DNA from: Cordylochernes scorpioides
Taxonomy: Eukaryota; Arthropoda; Arachnida; Pseudoscorpiones; Chernetidae
Assembly (NCBI GenBank): GCA_030710605.1
Contig: CP092874.1
Span: 19,191,205 to 19,255,204, forward strand
Length of the DNA stretch: 64,000 nt
Reading direction: 5' to 3'
Notes under the pieces: generated by a model
What the model was told of the DNA's origin: nothing
Databases searched by the model: none
The model's input: only the letters and a program-made list of their open reading frames with translations
Shown: positions 33,985 to 45,359 of the stretch, piece by piece
Numbering within the stretch: position 1 is the first letter of the stretch
Layout of the letters: every line of letters starts with the position of its first letter
Program-made: the position numbers and the translations under genes

Positions 33985-34818
33985 GGTAGATTAAACTGGC
34001 GAAACCGCTGGGAGGGTTCACCACTGTTGAGCTAGGCCCTCCCATTAATTTTTCCATTGCAGTAAGGGCTGTAGAGAATTTGTTTAATTTCAAAAAGAAT
34101 CTTACGCCTTTAAAATAGTTTCGAATTTTGATAACAGTATTAATTCTTAAAAGCGGTCTGGTAGATTAAACTGGCGAAACCGCTTGGAGGGTTCACTACC
34201 GATGAGCCAAGCCCTCCAATTATTTTTCATCACAGTAAAAACAGTTGAAAAAGTTTTTTTTTTCAATTTATAAGAATAAAAATTCGTGCTAAATATCTGT
34301 ATTCCTTATATATAGATGGCGCGTTATAATAGTTAAACCTCTCTAAAGAGACCCTCTTAAAGATTACTCTCTAAAGCGTCCATTTTTTTTCTCAATACTT
34401 TGTTGATCCGTTTTCTTTGAAAAACCAGTATTTCTAAAACAACTAATGTACTCTGAAGATCAAAAAAAGAGATTGTATTTTGACCATAGTGATACATCAT
34501 GTAGATATATAAAATGAAAGGATTTAAAAGCACGAATGTTTCTTTTATACATAATACAAACTTCTACTGTCCTTACTGCGATGGAAAAATATATTGGGAG
34601 GGATTGGCTCATCAGTGGTGAACCCTCCCAGCGGTTTCGCCAATTTAATCTACCAGGGAGGGTTCACCACTGATGAGCCAAGCCCTCCCAATATATGTTT
34701 TCATCGCAGTAAGGACAGTAGAAGTTTGTATTATGTATAAAAGAAACATTCGTGCTTTTAAATCCTTTCATTTTATATGTATAGATGGCGCGTTATTGCT
34801 TTGTGTTAATTTATACCT
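33985..34818. mobile_element. Family A foldbacks (right arm)
   Basis: Two half copies (33985-34150, 34150-34345) and a complete hairpin (34500-34818). The hairpin centre 'taatctaccagggaggg' differs from the left-arm centre by a small deletion. Confidence 0.7.
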
Positions 34819-35240
34819 AACATCATGTAGAATAAATGAAAGGGAGAGGTGAAGGATTGGTTATAGAATGTAATAGAACGGTCTGGAGTTACAAGGTGTT
34901 GTAGGGAATTGTACAGAACAGGTTCCTGAAGAACAGAAAAGTCAGAAAGAGAGATATAACTCAAGAAGAGAGAAAATCAAAGTTAGAAGATGACTTTTTG
35001 TAAGGGTTAGCATATTAGATTTATGATGAGATGACAATCTGTGTCTTTTTTATAATTTATATATATTTTTAAATTATATTAATTTTTTTAAGTGAAAATA
35101 TAGGGTCCTATGAATATGAAAATTTGTATAAACAAGAGATAAAATGAAAATTAGATAGATAACCCGTGTTCCTGGAGCGCCCATACTGTATACAGCAACC
35201 TGCAGTCACGGCATGTGACAGAGTTAAATCAGTTGACCAG

Positions 35241-35552
35241 GGGGTCGGTGGAAGGCTGGTTAAACCGTTTGGTTTTCGACCACTACGACCCGGGTTCGAT
35301 TCCCTCATTGGACACTTTTTTTCTGTTTAAAAAAAAATGCTCCAATGGCCCCCGATTCTTGCAAAAGTACAACCCCACTAGCGAGTGCAAGTAACCAAAC
35401 GGGGCTCTGGCACATTTGTAAGTGCAAAGTCGAACTGTTTTTCACATATGTAGACATGTGGTGCGTTTACAGTAAAAGCAGTCGCTAACTACCCAACATG
35501 ATTATCATGGCCTGTATCACGTGTACTAAGGATAAGGCAAAAAAAAAAAAAA
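35241..35552 (+). mobile_element. tRNA-derived SINE (right arm)
   Basis: Mirror of 690-996. 'agttgaccag' flanks it at 35231-35240 and 35553-35562. Confidence 0.88.
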
Positions 35553-35831
35553 AGTTGACCAGGAAGTTCCAAACTGAGTCTTAGAAACAAACCATCGACA
35601 CTGGATCAAAGTTAACTAATCCAAGAAGCCGTTTACATGCTGTATCTACAGAGAAGCTAAACCCTGGGTTATCTGTGATTCTTCCAGAGAGTAAAGACAG
35701 TTCCAGGATGTCTGACAAACTATGGCCGAGAGGATGAAATGTTGACTGTGGTGGATCTTAGGGAATAAATTTGAGAAGAGAGTTTGAAGAATATGAAAAT
35801 CTTATATATGTAAATTAATATTTATGTCATA

Positions 35832-35919
35832 ATAAAGAAAGCATATCCTGACCAGGAGCACATGTGCTTTAAAGAAGGCAGAGCGCCATGTGCTCCTGGT
35901 CAGGATATGCTTTCTTTAT
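35832..35919. repeat. Hairpin MITE 'cctgaccaggagc' (right arm)
   Basis: Mirror of 321-410, with clean pairing of 'gcatatcctgaccaggagc' and its reverse complement. Confidence 0.75.
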
Positions 35920-36262
35920 TTTTAATATTGCCACGTGGAAAATTAGGGAAGACAAAAACTTCAGGAGGAAACAAAATTAATTTTTGGCAAGAACAAACTA
36001 TGAAAGGTAAACAAAAGATAAGTCACGAGGGGAATTTACAGAGTAACAAAATATAAGCATGAAAATGACCACTCTGTTAATAAAAATAATAAAATAATAA
36101 ATGCTTGGTTACAATATCAACACCTGACCCACTTATTTTATTTTTTATTGTTTTTTCATATGTAATAATAATTGGAAATATAGAAATAAACTAGCCTTTG
36201 TTGGAGTATGAGGAAAAGGAAGATAGAATATCCGGTACAAAACAATCTTCTTGGTCACCAGA

Positions 36263-36915
36263 TGTCAGCCTTTACTCCCCTCCCCCCTGGGAATAATTTA
36301 TCTTACTTAAAGCAGTTTAAAATCACCTGGATGTGATGATCAAGGGACAGTACGCACCGAGGTGGTCTCGACACTAATTGTTCCCAGGGTGGTCCTCGAA
36401 CATCTCTCTTTCCTCCCCGATAAACTCTTCACGGGTTTTTGTCTCTAGATTCTGTCCTCTATGTGTCCTTGACAAAAGTTAATACTTTTGCGGGTTATCA
36501 CACAAAAAAAAACAATAATAAGCTAAGGCCTAAATTAAAGTACCTTAATACACAGAAAAGCGTACACTCAAGAGTACAACACTAACAACAAAAGGGAGAT
36601 AAAAACAACTCGCGATTTGTTAAATAAAATAAAAAAAGTACTTAGCTTTATTGTAGCGTTGGCAGGGAGCGGACCGGGGTTTCACAGGTATGCGTGGAGA
36701 AACACCAGACAAACACACAGAGAACGCTTTAAGCGTCTCAACTCGAACACCACTCCACGACTACTCGCATTCCGTTTCAACTCTCTTTTATGTACAAACA
36801 TGGCCACATTCGTCCAATGAGAAGGCGTGGGAGATCAGTTCACCCTTAACAAATAAACAACATACTTTCCGCATAACTGAGATTAAAACTGCTATGTTTG
36901 TCAAATAATTTGACA
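36263..36915 (-). repeat. LTR-like block
   Basis: On the minus strand it starts TGTCAAATT and ends GGCTGACA, giving short inverted ends TGTCA/TGACA. A TATA-like 'acataaaag' (about 36787) is followed about 140 bases later by AATAAA (about 36645). Two bases after the end comes 'tggtgaccaagaag', placed like a tRNA primer-binding site. No gag or pol follows before the palindrome arm begins, so the internal part is lost or lies elsewhere. No matching target duplication. Confidence 0.5.
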
Positions 36916-37446
36916 TCCTTACCACTCATCATACAACTACCACTTCGCAATTACCACATATATATATTTTATATAGAGCGATCTGATCGTCCTGCATAAA
37001 CACTTCAGTCTAAGTAGCAACGGCAGGGAATATGCAAATAAATATAGTGATTATCCAATATAGTAAACATATCATAATAACTTGAATAAACATTTTTGAT
37101 AGCATAGCACCATCTATCGGAATAAATATGAACTAAACTCTGAATTAATTTATTCTACAATATGTAAATATATTGTAACGATAACTCTTCAAAAAGGTAA
37201 GAAACAAGATTCCTAACAGCAAAACATTCACTCGTGCAGAAGACGGATGAAGCTAAATCATCTCTATATATAAAACACAAAGAAAACTTTCAGAATCGTT
37301 TCTATTAAAAAATAAAAATTATAATTTTAACAAGAGTATATGTTAACACAAAGCAATAACGCGCCATATAGAGTGAAAGGATTTAAAAGCACGAATGTTT
37401 AAATCCTTTCATTTCATATAAGATTGATAAGGCACAATTTGGATAA
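36916..37446. other. AT-rich stretch with a small family A hairpin
   Basis: 37342-37423 is a collapsed family A hairpin ('aagcaataacgcgcc', 'gaaaggatttaaaagcacg' facing 'aaatcctttcatttcat'). The rest shows no gene. Confidence 0.55.
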
Positions 37447-38176
37447 TCTATATATATATATATATGAATGTCTGTCTGTCTCTGTGTACTCTATAGATTC
37501 AAAAACCATACATCCAATTGCCGTGAAATTTTGGGATATTATTAGGTATATCCCCGGAAAGGTTTTCGAAAAATAATTACTTGAATATCTTGAATATCCT
37601 TAGAGTTATTTGCAGATTTGTAGCTTTAACTCGCAAGCAGCGCCCCCTTGCGACGGAAATAGGCTTAGGTCTGCCCCACCCCCTGTCGAGAGAATGTAAT
37701 CGTCCGGCCGCCGGCCGGATGGACAGTCCAAGTACCCACCGACCAATCAGAGGGGTCAAGAGGTCCTGGCGCGCGGGGGCAGAGTTGGTGACACAGCTGT
37801 TCCAAGTAGACAAGAAAAAAGCCTCGCGGGGGCTTGCCCAAGATGACCTCCGGGAACTTCGTCCATCTTCCATAAACGACCATGATTTTATTCAACTTAT
37901 CGAGTATTTTTCAAGGGACCGGGAAAAAATGTTCACTAGATAAAACGATGATTTTGTAATGTAGAAAATTAGGAAAGACAAAATTCAGGATGACACGGCA
38001 CACAGGGACCGGGAAAAAATGATCACTTTATCGAGAGATTCAAATTTACGAGTTTCAAATTATCAAAATATATCTATTATTTTTTTTTATAAGTTTATAC
38101 AGAATTGTTTTAACAAATGTTCGTTAGACAAACCTTTACTCGGGTAAAACCCGGGCAAAGCCGGTACATCCGCTAG
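37447..38176 (+). mobile_element. Non-autonomous Helitron, 730 bp
   Basis: Starts TCTATATATATATATATATG after A and ends 'cccgggcaaagccgg', 'tacatccgctag' before T. These are canonical 5' TC, 3' hairpin and CTAG ends. A 120-codon ORF inside (37581-37943) has no recognisable domain and I treat it as chance. It belongs to a different subfamily from the Helitrons in the palindrome arms. Confidence 0.8.
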
Positions 38177-38206
38177 TATATTATAAACACAAATCCAACA
38201 GACTTT

Positions 38207-38246
38207 TGTCTGAAGATGGTAAAAACGCTGTTACAGAAACGTCACA
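38207..38246 (+). ncRNA. Candidate hammerhead ribozyme motif
   Basis: CTGAAGA at 38210-38216 (fits CUGANGA). Stem II 'tggtaa...ttaca' at 38217-38235 pairs with one bulged G. GAAA lies at 38236-38239, a minimal palindromic stem III ACGT, and C at 38243 as the cleavage nucleotide (GUC). 'tgt' before the core pairs with 'aca' after the cleavage site. A stem III this short is known from Penelope-like elements, where the ribozyme is thought to act as a dimer. Activity is untested. Confidence 0.4.
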
Positions 38247-38476
38247 CACTATTTATTTATTTCGATTTGGTCTTATTAACTTGTGCTTATATAAGAAATT
38301 ATGTCTATATGGAAAGGCAGTTTAAAATATAGGAAATACAAAGACTATTCAGATTAATATCAAATTTATATTTAGGATAGAAAATTGATGGATAGATATG
38401 AAAGGAATTTTTAAAATATTCAACTAATTTGCTTATTTTGGAGTCATAAGATGTGATTCTATTATAATAGATAATA

Positions 38477-39110
38477 ATTGATTGAAATAATGTTTTCTTA
38501 TAACAATATTATAACATTAGAAAGTCCATTCTCTAAACAGGTCTAGAAAGACATCCTTTACTACGGCTTATTGATGTTTTATCTTAGTAAAGCTGAAATA
38601 CAGTAAGTGGGAGAATATGTTTTTCTATTATTGCTGTAACATGAATGAAATAATGTTTTTTTATAACAATATTATAACATTAGAAAGTCCATTCTCTATA
38701 AACAGGTCTAGAAAGACATCCTGTTCTACGGCTTATTGAAGTTTTATCTTAGTAAAGCTGAGAAGTGTGAGAATATGTTTTTCTATTATTGCTGTAACAT
38801 GAATGAAATAATGTTTTCTTATAACAATATTATAACATTAGAAAGTCCATTCTCTATAAACAGGTCTAGAAAGACATCCTGTTCTACGGTTTATTGACGT
38901 TTTATCTTAGTAAAGCTGAGAAGTGGGAGAATATGTTTTTCTATTATTGCTGTATTATGATTGAAATAATGTTTTCTTATAACAATATTATAACATTAGA
39001 AAGTCCATTCTCTACAAACAGGTCTAGAAAGACATCCTGTTCTACGGCTTATTGAAGTTTTATCTTAGTAAAGCTGAAATACAGAAGTGAGATGTTTTTC
39101 ATTTTCATTT
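38477..39110. repeat. Tandem repeat, ~160-bp unit, ~4 copies
   Basis: 'tgaaataatgttttcttata' recurs near 38483, 38645, 38804 and 38962. Each unit includes 'gaaagtccattctct' and 'aacaggtctagaaagacatc'. Confidence 0.85.
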
Positions 39111-39411
39111 ATATTTTCTACTCTAAGTAGAAATGTTGCGGTATCGGATTATGTTGACTTTGCTTAGAATTATTAATGAAACTGATTCCAAGAATTATTA
39201 ATTAAACATTATATTTATTGATTTACAAGAGAGAGAACAAAATATAAAAGGGAAACTAATATTAAACAAAGGAACTTTTTTCAGTTTCGATTAGCGCCTA
39301 TTTACCTGTGAGCTTACACACACTCTGTGGTAACAATTAATTAATATATATATACAACAGGTTATCACGATATAATGTTTCACATAAAGTTTTATGAAAA
39401 AAGGTATCTCC

Positions 39412-39614
39412 TTATCGTGCAACTGAAAGTTGCTGATGGCTTGCGCCATCTATCGGAATAAATATAAACTATTCTCGTTGATTTCTAATTATTCCAGAAT
39501 TCTTGATTAATCAAGAATATGGCCAATTCTGGAATAATTAAAAATCAACGAGAATAGTTTATATTTATTCCGATAGATGGCGCAAGCCATCAGCAACTTT
39601 CAGTTGCACGATAA
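39412..39614. repeat. Near-perfect palindrome, 203 bp
   Basis: 'ttatcgtgcaactgaaagtt' through 'attattccagaatt' is followed by its reverse complement, with a short centre around 'gattaatcaagaatatgg'. It shares 'gatggcttgcgccatctat' with the hairpins at 9865 and 26755. Confidence 0.85.
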
Positions 39615-39639
39615 TTTACATAGCTTATATGTGAGCAAT

Positions 39640-40275
39640 AGTTACCCAGAAATCATTTGAAAAAGGAAAAATAAAAATCAGGTGAAAGATTCATTTAATT
39701 TTAAATTTACAAGCTTTCGAGCAAATATACTGTTTTTCAACGGGCTGATACTATATGTATAATATCTAAATTATCTTTATACAAAATAATTGAAGAAGTT
39801 TTTCAATTATTTTGTATAAAGATGATTTAGAGATTGTACATTTAGAGTACTAGCCGAATGACCCGGGCAACGCCCGGGGTTTACCCGATCAAATGCTTTT
39901 ATTCAAATACTATTCGTTACAATTATAAATTGGCGCCGTAGATGTCACTCTTGTGAAACGTCCCGCCCCAAACCATCGGCCCGGGAATCGAACCCGGGGC
40001 GCCCGCGTGGCAGGCGAGCATTCTACCACTGAACCAAAAGCAAACGGTGATAGAAGTGTCTTGCGCATTGGCGGCACCAAATGATGGGGGGTGGGGGCAA
40101 AGGTGGCGTGATCGTAGCCGACCAATAGGAGGGCGCCGGCAAACCGTTACAGAGGCCATGACGCTCGTAACTGTATATAGAATTATCCCGTTGAAGAACA
40201 GTATATTTGCTCGAAAGCTTGCAAATTCAAAATTAAAAGAAACTTTTTACCTGATTTTAATTTTTCCTTTTTCAA
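39640..40275. mobile_element. Inverted Penelope-like pair split by Helitron ends and a tRNA-Gly-like sequence
   Basis: 'caagctttcgagcaaatata' near 39711 (minus orientation) faces 'tatatttgctcgaaagcttg' near 40203 (plus), and the neighbouring sequence matches for about 100 bases on each side. In the centre, a minus-strand Helitron 3' end (hairpin, CTAG at 39850) and GC-richer DNA have been inserted. Confidence 0.55.
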
Positions 40276-40462
40276 ATAGCTTATATGTTAATATATATAT
40301 ATTCAGCTACCTATATGCAACAATTATTTTGTCGGAGAGAAGAGTAACAAATCTACCTTGACAATAACAGTAATGCTAGCCCCGCTGTTTAACAAATATT
40401 CGTTATGCAAACTTTCACCCGGATAAAACTAACCGGGCGAAGCCGGGTATATTTGCTACTAG
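39850..40462. mobile_element. Two opposing Helitron 3' ends
   Basis: 39850-39885 is, on the minus strand, 'cgggcgttgcccgggtcatt' plus CTAG. 40425-40462 is, on the plus strand, 'accgggcgaagccgggtat' followed by CTAG. Neither has a 5' TC end that I can find, so both are truncated. Confidence 0.5.
39973..40043 (-). pseudogene. tRNA-Gly(GCC)-like pseudogene
   Basis: The minus strand has an intact D arm ('ggttcagtggtagaa'), an anticodon arm with loop CTGCCAC (anticodon GCC) and a perfect T arm with B box 'gggttcgattccc'. The 5' acceptor strand does not pair with the 3' strand 'ccgatgg', so the acceptor stem cannot form. This is a retro-copied or rearranged tRNA-Gly rather than a working gene. Confidence 0.65.
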
Positions 40463-40469
40463 TAGTATG

Positions 40470-40672
40470 TAAATATGAAATGAAGACATTAAGACACGAA
40501 TGTTTCTTTTCACAAATAAATCAACCTCTGGGTGGGTTCACCACTGATGAGCCAAGCCCTCCCAAAACTTTTTCATCGCAGTAAGGACAGTAGAAGTTTG
40601 ATTTACTTGTGAATAGAAACATTCGCTTCTTAATGTTTTCATTTGTTATATATAGATGGCGTGTTTTTGCTT
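40470..40672. mobile_element. Family A foldback, diverged
   Basis: Outer parts 'cacgaatgtttcttttcaca' and 'tgtgaatagaaacattcg' face each other. The centre keeps 'gttcaccactgatgagccaa'. Confidence 0.65.
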
Positions 40673-40720
40673 TATTATTTGAAATTATATCTCCTTTTAA
40701 AATGTTTCATATAGATATAT

Positions 40721-40985
40721 GTTTTTTTTTTTTGCTTATCCCTAGTACACGTGGTACAGACCATGATAATCATGATGGGTAGAATTAGGCGACTGCTTTT
40801 ACTGTAAGTGCACCACATGTCTACACATGTGAAAAGCAGTTCGACTTTGCACTTACAAATGTGCCAGAGCCCGTTTGGTTACTTGCACTCGCTGGTGGGG
40901 TTGGATTTTTGCAAGAATCGGGGTCCATTGGAGCATTTTTTTAACATAAAAAAGTGCCCAATGCGGTAATCGAACCCGGGTCGTA
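40721..40985 (-). mobile_element. SINE truncated in its tRNA head
   Basis: T run, conserved body and B box ('atcgaacccgggtcgtag'), then unrelated AT-rich DNA at 40986. The A-box half of the head is missing, consistent with 5' truncation. Confidence 0.8.
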
Positions 40986-42130
40986 GCAGATATAAGCATA
41001 ATATATGGGTATTAGCTTCTAAATCTAGTAGAATAATATATTTATACATATAATATATATATAATAGATATATCTTGTGTAATAATTCCATAGCTATATA
41101 TAGATAAATCCAAACACACGGAGGGCTATATGCATATATGTAATAATATATGGGTATATTCCCATAGGCCAGCTAATCCGACCAACCACATCACGTGGAG
41201 ATATCAAATTACCCTCCAATTGGAAATCCCATTAGCGAGGCCAATGGAAATGTTGATAGTAATTTCATTAGACCTCTCAGCTTGCTAATGAACGACGGAG
41301 GGTTATTCCCTTTCATCGCGACGCGCTCAGCATTCAAAATTCAATGAATAATTTGCTTCCTTTGTGAGAAAATAAATAGAATTATTTGGATAGGTCATGG
41401 GGATACAAAGTGAGGTGTTTCCAAATATAATTTATTTACATATATCTCAAAAAATATGTGACTAATTGTTTTTTTTTTTTACAAATAAATATATACGATC
41501 TGAAAAATATGAATACATAGCAAAAATAATTATTGGTGGTTGTGTCAATATTGTTATTCTAGACAAATGACCAGGTTTCAACCGGGTTGTACTCAAATGA
41601 ATATTAGCCAAACCAATATTGTTGTAATCATTAACATTAGTATTGTAAATCCCTATAACCCATATATATATGTTATATTAAGATATTATTTAAAATGTTA
41701 TATTAAGGTATTATTTTATTTGATATTATATTTCATAGATAAAAATATTCTGTTAAATCGGCCGCCAGAGGTCATGCTTCCCATATAAAATCTCATTGTT
41801 GTACTTCCCAGTTAGCCGGCTTCAATCTGTACATTATGTAAATAATCTCTTTTGTTTTCCTTATTCTTCTCGCCTTAAGCTAGGCATTACTTTTAATTAT
41901 TATTGTTGTAAATATGTATATTTAATCCTACCTATCTTTTATTCACGATTATAGAATTCATTATATAAATTCTATATTCCTGTGATATAAATAATTTTAT
42001 ATATGTATATTTTTACTTCAAGAGATTCAAAATAAAAATCTGCTTGAAAGGTAAATAATTATCTTTACTTTTCCACGACTGCACCTCTTTTCAACAATCA
42101 AACACACAAAATAATTCTAATCATAATATA
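40986..42130. other. No gene; contains one diverged repeat piece
   Basis: 41690-41880 contains 'ccgccagaggtcatgcttcc', also found at about 44655 and, inverted, at about 44895. 41160-41345 is single-copy and less AT-rich, but I see no ORF or element in it. Confidence 0.5.
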
Positions 42131-42134
42131 TATA

Positions 42135-42315
42135 TATGTCCAATACAGTATTAGAGCTCTAAGAAGCAATCTGGTAGATTAAATTGGGGTAACCGCTGGG
42201 AGGGTTCACCACTGATGAACCAAGCCCTCCCAATATATATTTTCATTGCAGTAAGGACAGTAGAAGTTTGTATTATATAATAAAAGAAACATTCGTGCTT
42301 ATAATCCTTTCCCAA
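42135..42315. mobile_element. Half family A foldback
   Basis: 'gtccaatacagtattagagc', 'ccgctgggagggttcacc' and 'gcagtaaggacagtagaag', with one changed base in the core ('gatgaaccaagccc'). Confidence 0.65.
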
Positions 42316-42426
42316 CAATCTATATTAACCTGATTACATTATCGCAGACCATCTGTGATAAGAAATACAAACTATTGAAAAATAATTCAACAAGTTTCTT
42401 GAGCTGTGTTTCTTTTTATTAATACA

Positions 42427-42470
42427 ATGTCAAGCTTTCGAGCATCTGCCCTCCTACAGGAGTACATAGT
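42427..42470 (-). ncRNA. Hammerhead-like motif, degenerate
   Basis: The reverse complement reads 'ctcctgtaggagggcagatg' then 'ctcgaaagcttgac': a stem-forming stretch, GAAA, palindromic AGCT. The CUGANGA core is missing, so this is a relic or a different structure. Confidence 0.3.
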
Positions 42471-42984
42471 GTCGCGGAGATAAATAAAGCAAGGTCAAAT
42501 TTGGGGATAATTAATTTATTATAAAGGTGGGTATTTATCTTTTAGTTCTCCAAGAAAATTATATACAAGAGGTATTTATAGGGAGAGAGATAACAACTTA
42601 TCCCAAGGGAAAAATAATAATAATGAGAGTGGTCAGCCACCGTCCCGTTTTCCTTATTTACAGATCAGCTTCCGAGAACCCCTCACACCTGTGGTCCCCC
42701 CCCCCCCCCGGTGTCCAGGGATGATTGACAGGTGTCTCATCTGGATAGAGCTTCTTGACAATATCAATCCAGGCTATTTTAAAGTCTATGTTTCTTTATC
42801 CTTTCATATATTTTTTTCATATCCTCTCAAATTATCATCCAAATTGATCGAAAATTTCGTCAAAAATTATAATCCATTCTAATAAAAAATTGTGTTTCAA
42901 TAAAGAACACAAACATAAAAGTCTAATATAAACTAAAATTAAGTTTCCAGGGTTTAGTTTCTTGTACAACTTTTTATTTTCAAG

Positions 42985-43020
42985 CTTTCGGACTTGTCAG
43001 TCCTTCAAGAGGAGTATCAC
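42985..43020 (-). ncRNA. Hammerhead-like motif, degenerate
   Basis: The reverse complement reads 'ctcttgaaggactgaca' then 'agtccgaaagcttg'. GGACT/AGTCC forms a clean stem before GAAA, but the core is CTTGAAG, not CUGANGA. Confidence 0.3.
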
Positions 43021-43091
43021 GTTAACAACTTAATAATAAATACAATTTTTATATATACATTATTATATACATATTTTAAATACTTACTATA

Positions 43092-43405
43092 GGGGATCGG
43101 TGGAAGGCTGGTTAAACCGTTTGGTTTTCGACCACTACGACCCGGGTTCGATTCCCGCATTGGACCCTTTTTTTCTGTTTTTTTTTTTAAATACTCCAAT
43201 GGCACCCGATTCTTGCAAAAGTTCAACCCCACCAGCGAGTGCAAGTAACTAAACTCTGGTACATTTGTAAGTGCAAAGTCGAACTGCTTTTCACATATGT
43301 AGACATGTGATGCGCTTACTGTAAAAGCAGTCGCTAAGTACCCACCATGATTATCATGGCCTGTACCACGTGTACTAGGAATAAGCAAAAAAAAAGAGAA
43401 AATAA
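43092..43405 (+). mobile_element. tRNA-derived SINE with 14-bp target duplication
   Basis: Full copy on the plus strand, outside the giant palindrome. Head 'gatcggtggaaggctggtta', B box, body and A-rich tail. 'aaatacttactata' (43078-43091) recurs as 'aaatacctactata' (43406-43419), one mismatch. Confidence 0.85.
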
Positions 43406-43419
43406 AAATACCTACTATA

Positions 43420-44060
43420 TACTGAGAAAAATATATTTCATTATTTCTGTTTGAAAATCTATATTTCTATTCTATTTATATATATATTCAGTTATAAAAA
43501 AGCCTTTACAATATGTCCTATATAAATGGGGATCAAATTCTCACTAGATTACATTTAATATAGGAATTTTAAACTGCAAAATTTCCAATTTTGAGAGTTT
43601 ACATTTTGTCTCTTTATTATTAGTATTTCTATAGATATATTTTTAAAGGAGTAGAATTTCTTTGTTCAATAAATCTCTGGTTTCAAATTAAAGTGGAAAC
43701 ATAAGCCAAGGATAAGTTCCATTTTGAAAACTTTAATAATTTCTTCAATCTTTTGTGTTTGAAAAGTCTTCTACGAGAGATAGATTTAGTTTGAAATTCT
43801 TTTATTGCGTTGTTCATATAATATTACTATATATGGTCAAATATAACAAATATTTATAATATTGTAGCTTCTCCACCAGTTGTAGCGTAGAAAATTAAGT
43901 TTTTGTATATCTTAAGATGTCAAAGTATTTATTGATGACGTCAGTACAACAATTATCAACAACAAAACTATCTACAGCTAGAGAATATTGAACAAGCAAG
44001 CTAAGGAATATTTTGATCATAATTTTACATAAACAGAGTAATATATCAATATTAAAAATG
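43420..44060. other. No gene seen
   Basis: AT-rich single-copy sequence; small ORFs look random. Confidence 0.5.
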
Positions 44061-44230
44061 GCATATCCTGACCAGGAGCACATGTGCTTTACAGAAAGCA
44101 GAACGCCATCTGGTGGAACAGAAATCATATCAATATCAGAGTACAGGCTAAATCAATGAATAGTTGATTTCTGTTCCACCAGATGGCGTTCTGCCTTCTG
44201 TAAAGCACATGTGCTTCTGGTCAGGATATG
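44061..44230. repeat. Palindromic MITE (family 'cctgaccaggagc', long form)
   Basis: Arms of about 60 bases include 'gcatatcctgaccaggagca', 'agaacgccatctggtgg' and 'gaacagaaatca', facing their reverse complement around an ~40-bp centre. Longer form of the hairpin at 321-410. Confidence 0.8.
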
Positions 44231-44489
44231 TCTTTTTTATTTTTGATTTCAACACCTGATCTTTTTATCTTTTATTTTTTCTTTCATTTTTTTTCAGAGT
44301 AATATATATTTATATAATTTGTTGAATATTTTCATTTTGTATAATTAAATTAAAATATAAAATATTTCTTCGACACACAATATGACTTGGTAGGATAAAG
44401 TTATATTACCCAGTCTCCTCGGAAATTATATGATCTCATACCTTGTGTATATATCTTTTATATAGAACAATTCCATAAATAGATCTTTA

Positions 44490-45305
44490 ATTAAAAAAGC
44501 ATAAATTGGTTAAAAAATAAAGTATTTAACAATATATTTAAGTTGGCTGAATACCAACCTTTTTCAAGGTACAACACTATATAAATGTTATATTAAAATA
44601 ATATTTTATTTAAAATTATATTTCATAGATTCAAATACTTTGTTAAATTGACCGCCAGAGGTCATGCTTCCCCTATATTATATATATTTCCCCTGCAGTC
44701 GTGGCAATAATAATAATAGTATTGATCAGAGATTTCTTTAATTGAACTAAAGGAATATATATAAAAGAACGTAATTTGATAAAAGTACTGCCTGGCTTAA
44801 GGCGTAAGAATAAAAAAAACTTATTTACATAATGTACAAAGGGTTTGAGCCGGCCATCGGGAAAAAACAACAAAGAGTTTTTATATGCAAAACGTGACCT
44901 CTGGCGGTCGATTTAACAGAATATTTGAATCTTTGAAATATAATTTTAAATAAAATAATATTTTATATAACATATATATATATACGGTGCTGTACCCTTA
45001 ACCTGCGTACAGCCAAGTAAATTTTATATTAGAAACAGAGAAGGCATATCCTGACCAGAAGCACATGTGCTAATTGGCCATGATCAGCGTGGTGCAGGCT
45101 GCAAATATATATGCTTTGTTTTTTATCCATGTTTTTAATATCAACACCTGACCTTTTTATTTTTGCTATAATTTTTCACATGTAGTAGTTGTAGAGTTAT
45201 GTATATTTTATTATTTACATAAATACATTGTTGTACCTTGACAAAGGTTGGCATTCAGCCAACTGAAATATTGATAAATAAATAATGTTTGATCCAATAT
45301 ATGTT
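44490..45305. mobile_element. Inverted Penelope-like pair with nested inverted repeat
   Basis: Left terminus (minus) near 44535-44575: 'agttggctgaataccaacc'. Right terminus (plus) near 45238-45275: 'aaaggttggcattcagcc' then 'actgaaatattg'. Inside, about 44585-44670 and 44885-44965 face each other ('gaccgccagaggtca' and reverse complement). A half hairpin of the 44061 family sits near 45042. Confidence 0.5.
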
Positions 45306-45359
45306 CTTTTGATTATAAAGATAAATAAATTCATAAAGGTTATTTTCTAATATAGTTTG

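Larger units (their letters stand above)
18717..36237 (-). repeat. Right arm of the giant inverted repeat
   Basis: Reverse-complement counterpart of 1-18431. In the first 486 bases of the zinc-finger gene I count six differences between arms, about 1%. Larger differences are insertions and tandem-repeat copy number. This could be a real palindrome or the second haplotype of one locus joined in inverted orientation; the sequence alone does not decide. Confidence 0.95.

Noticed and set aside
37581-37943. 120-codon ORF as a gene
   Set aside because: It lies wholly inside a non-autonomous Helitron, overlaps antisense ORFs and has no recognisable domain.
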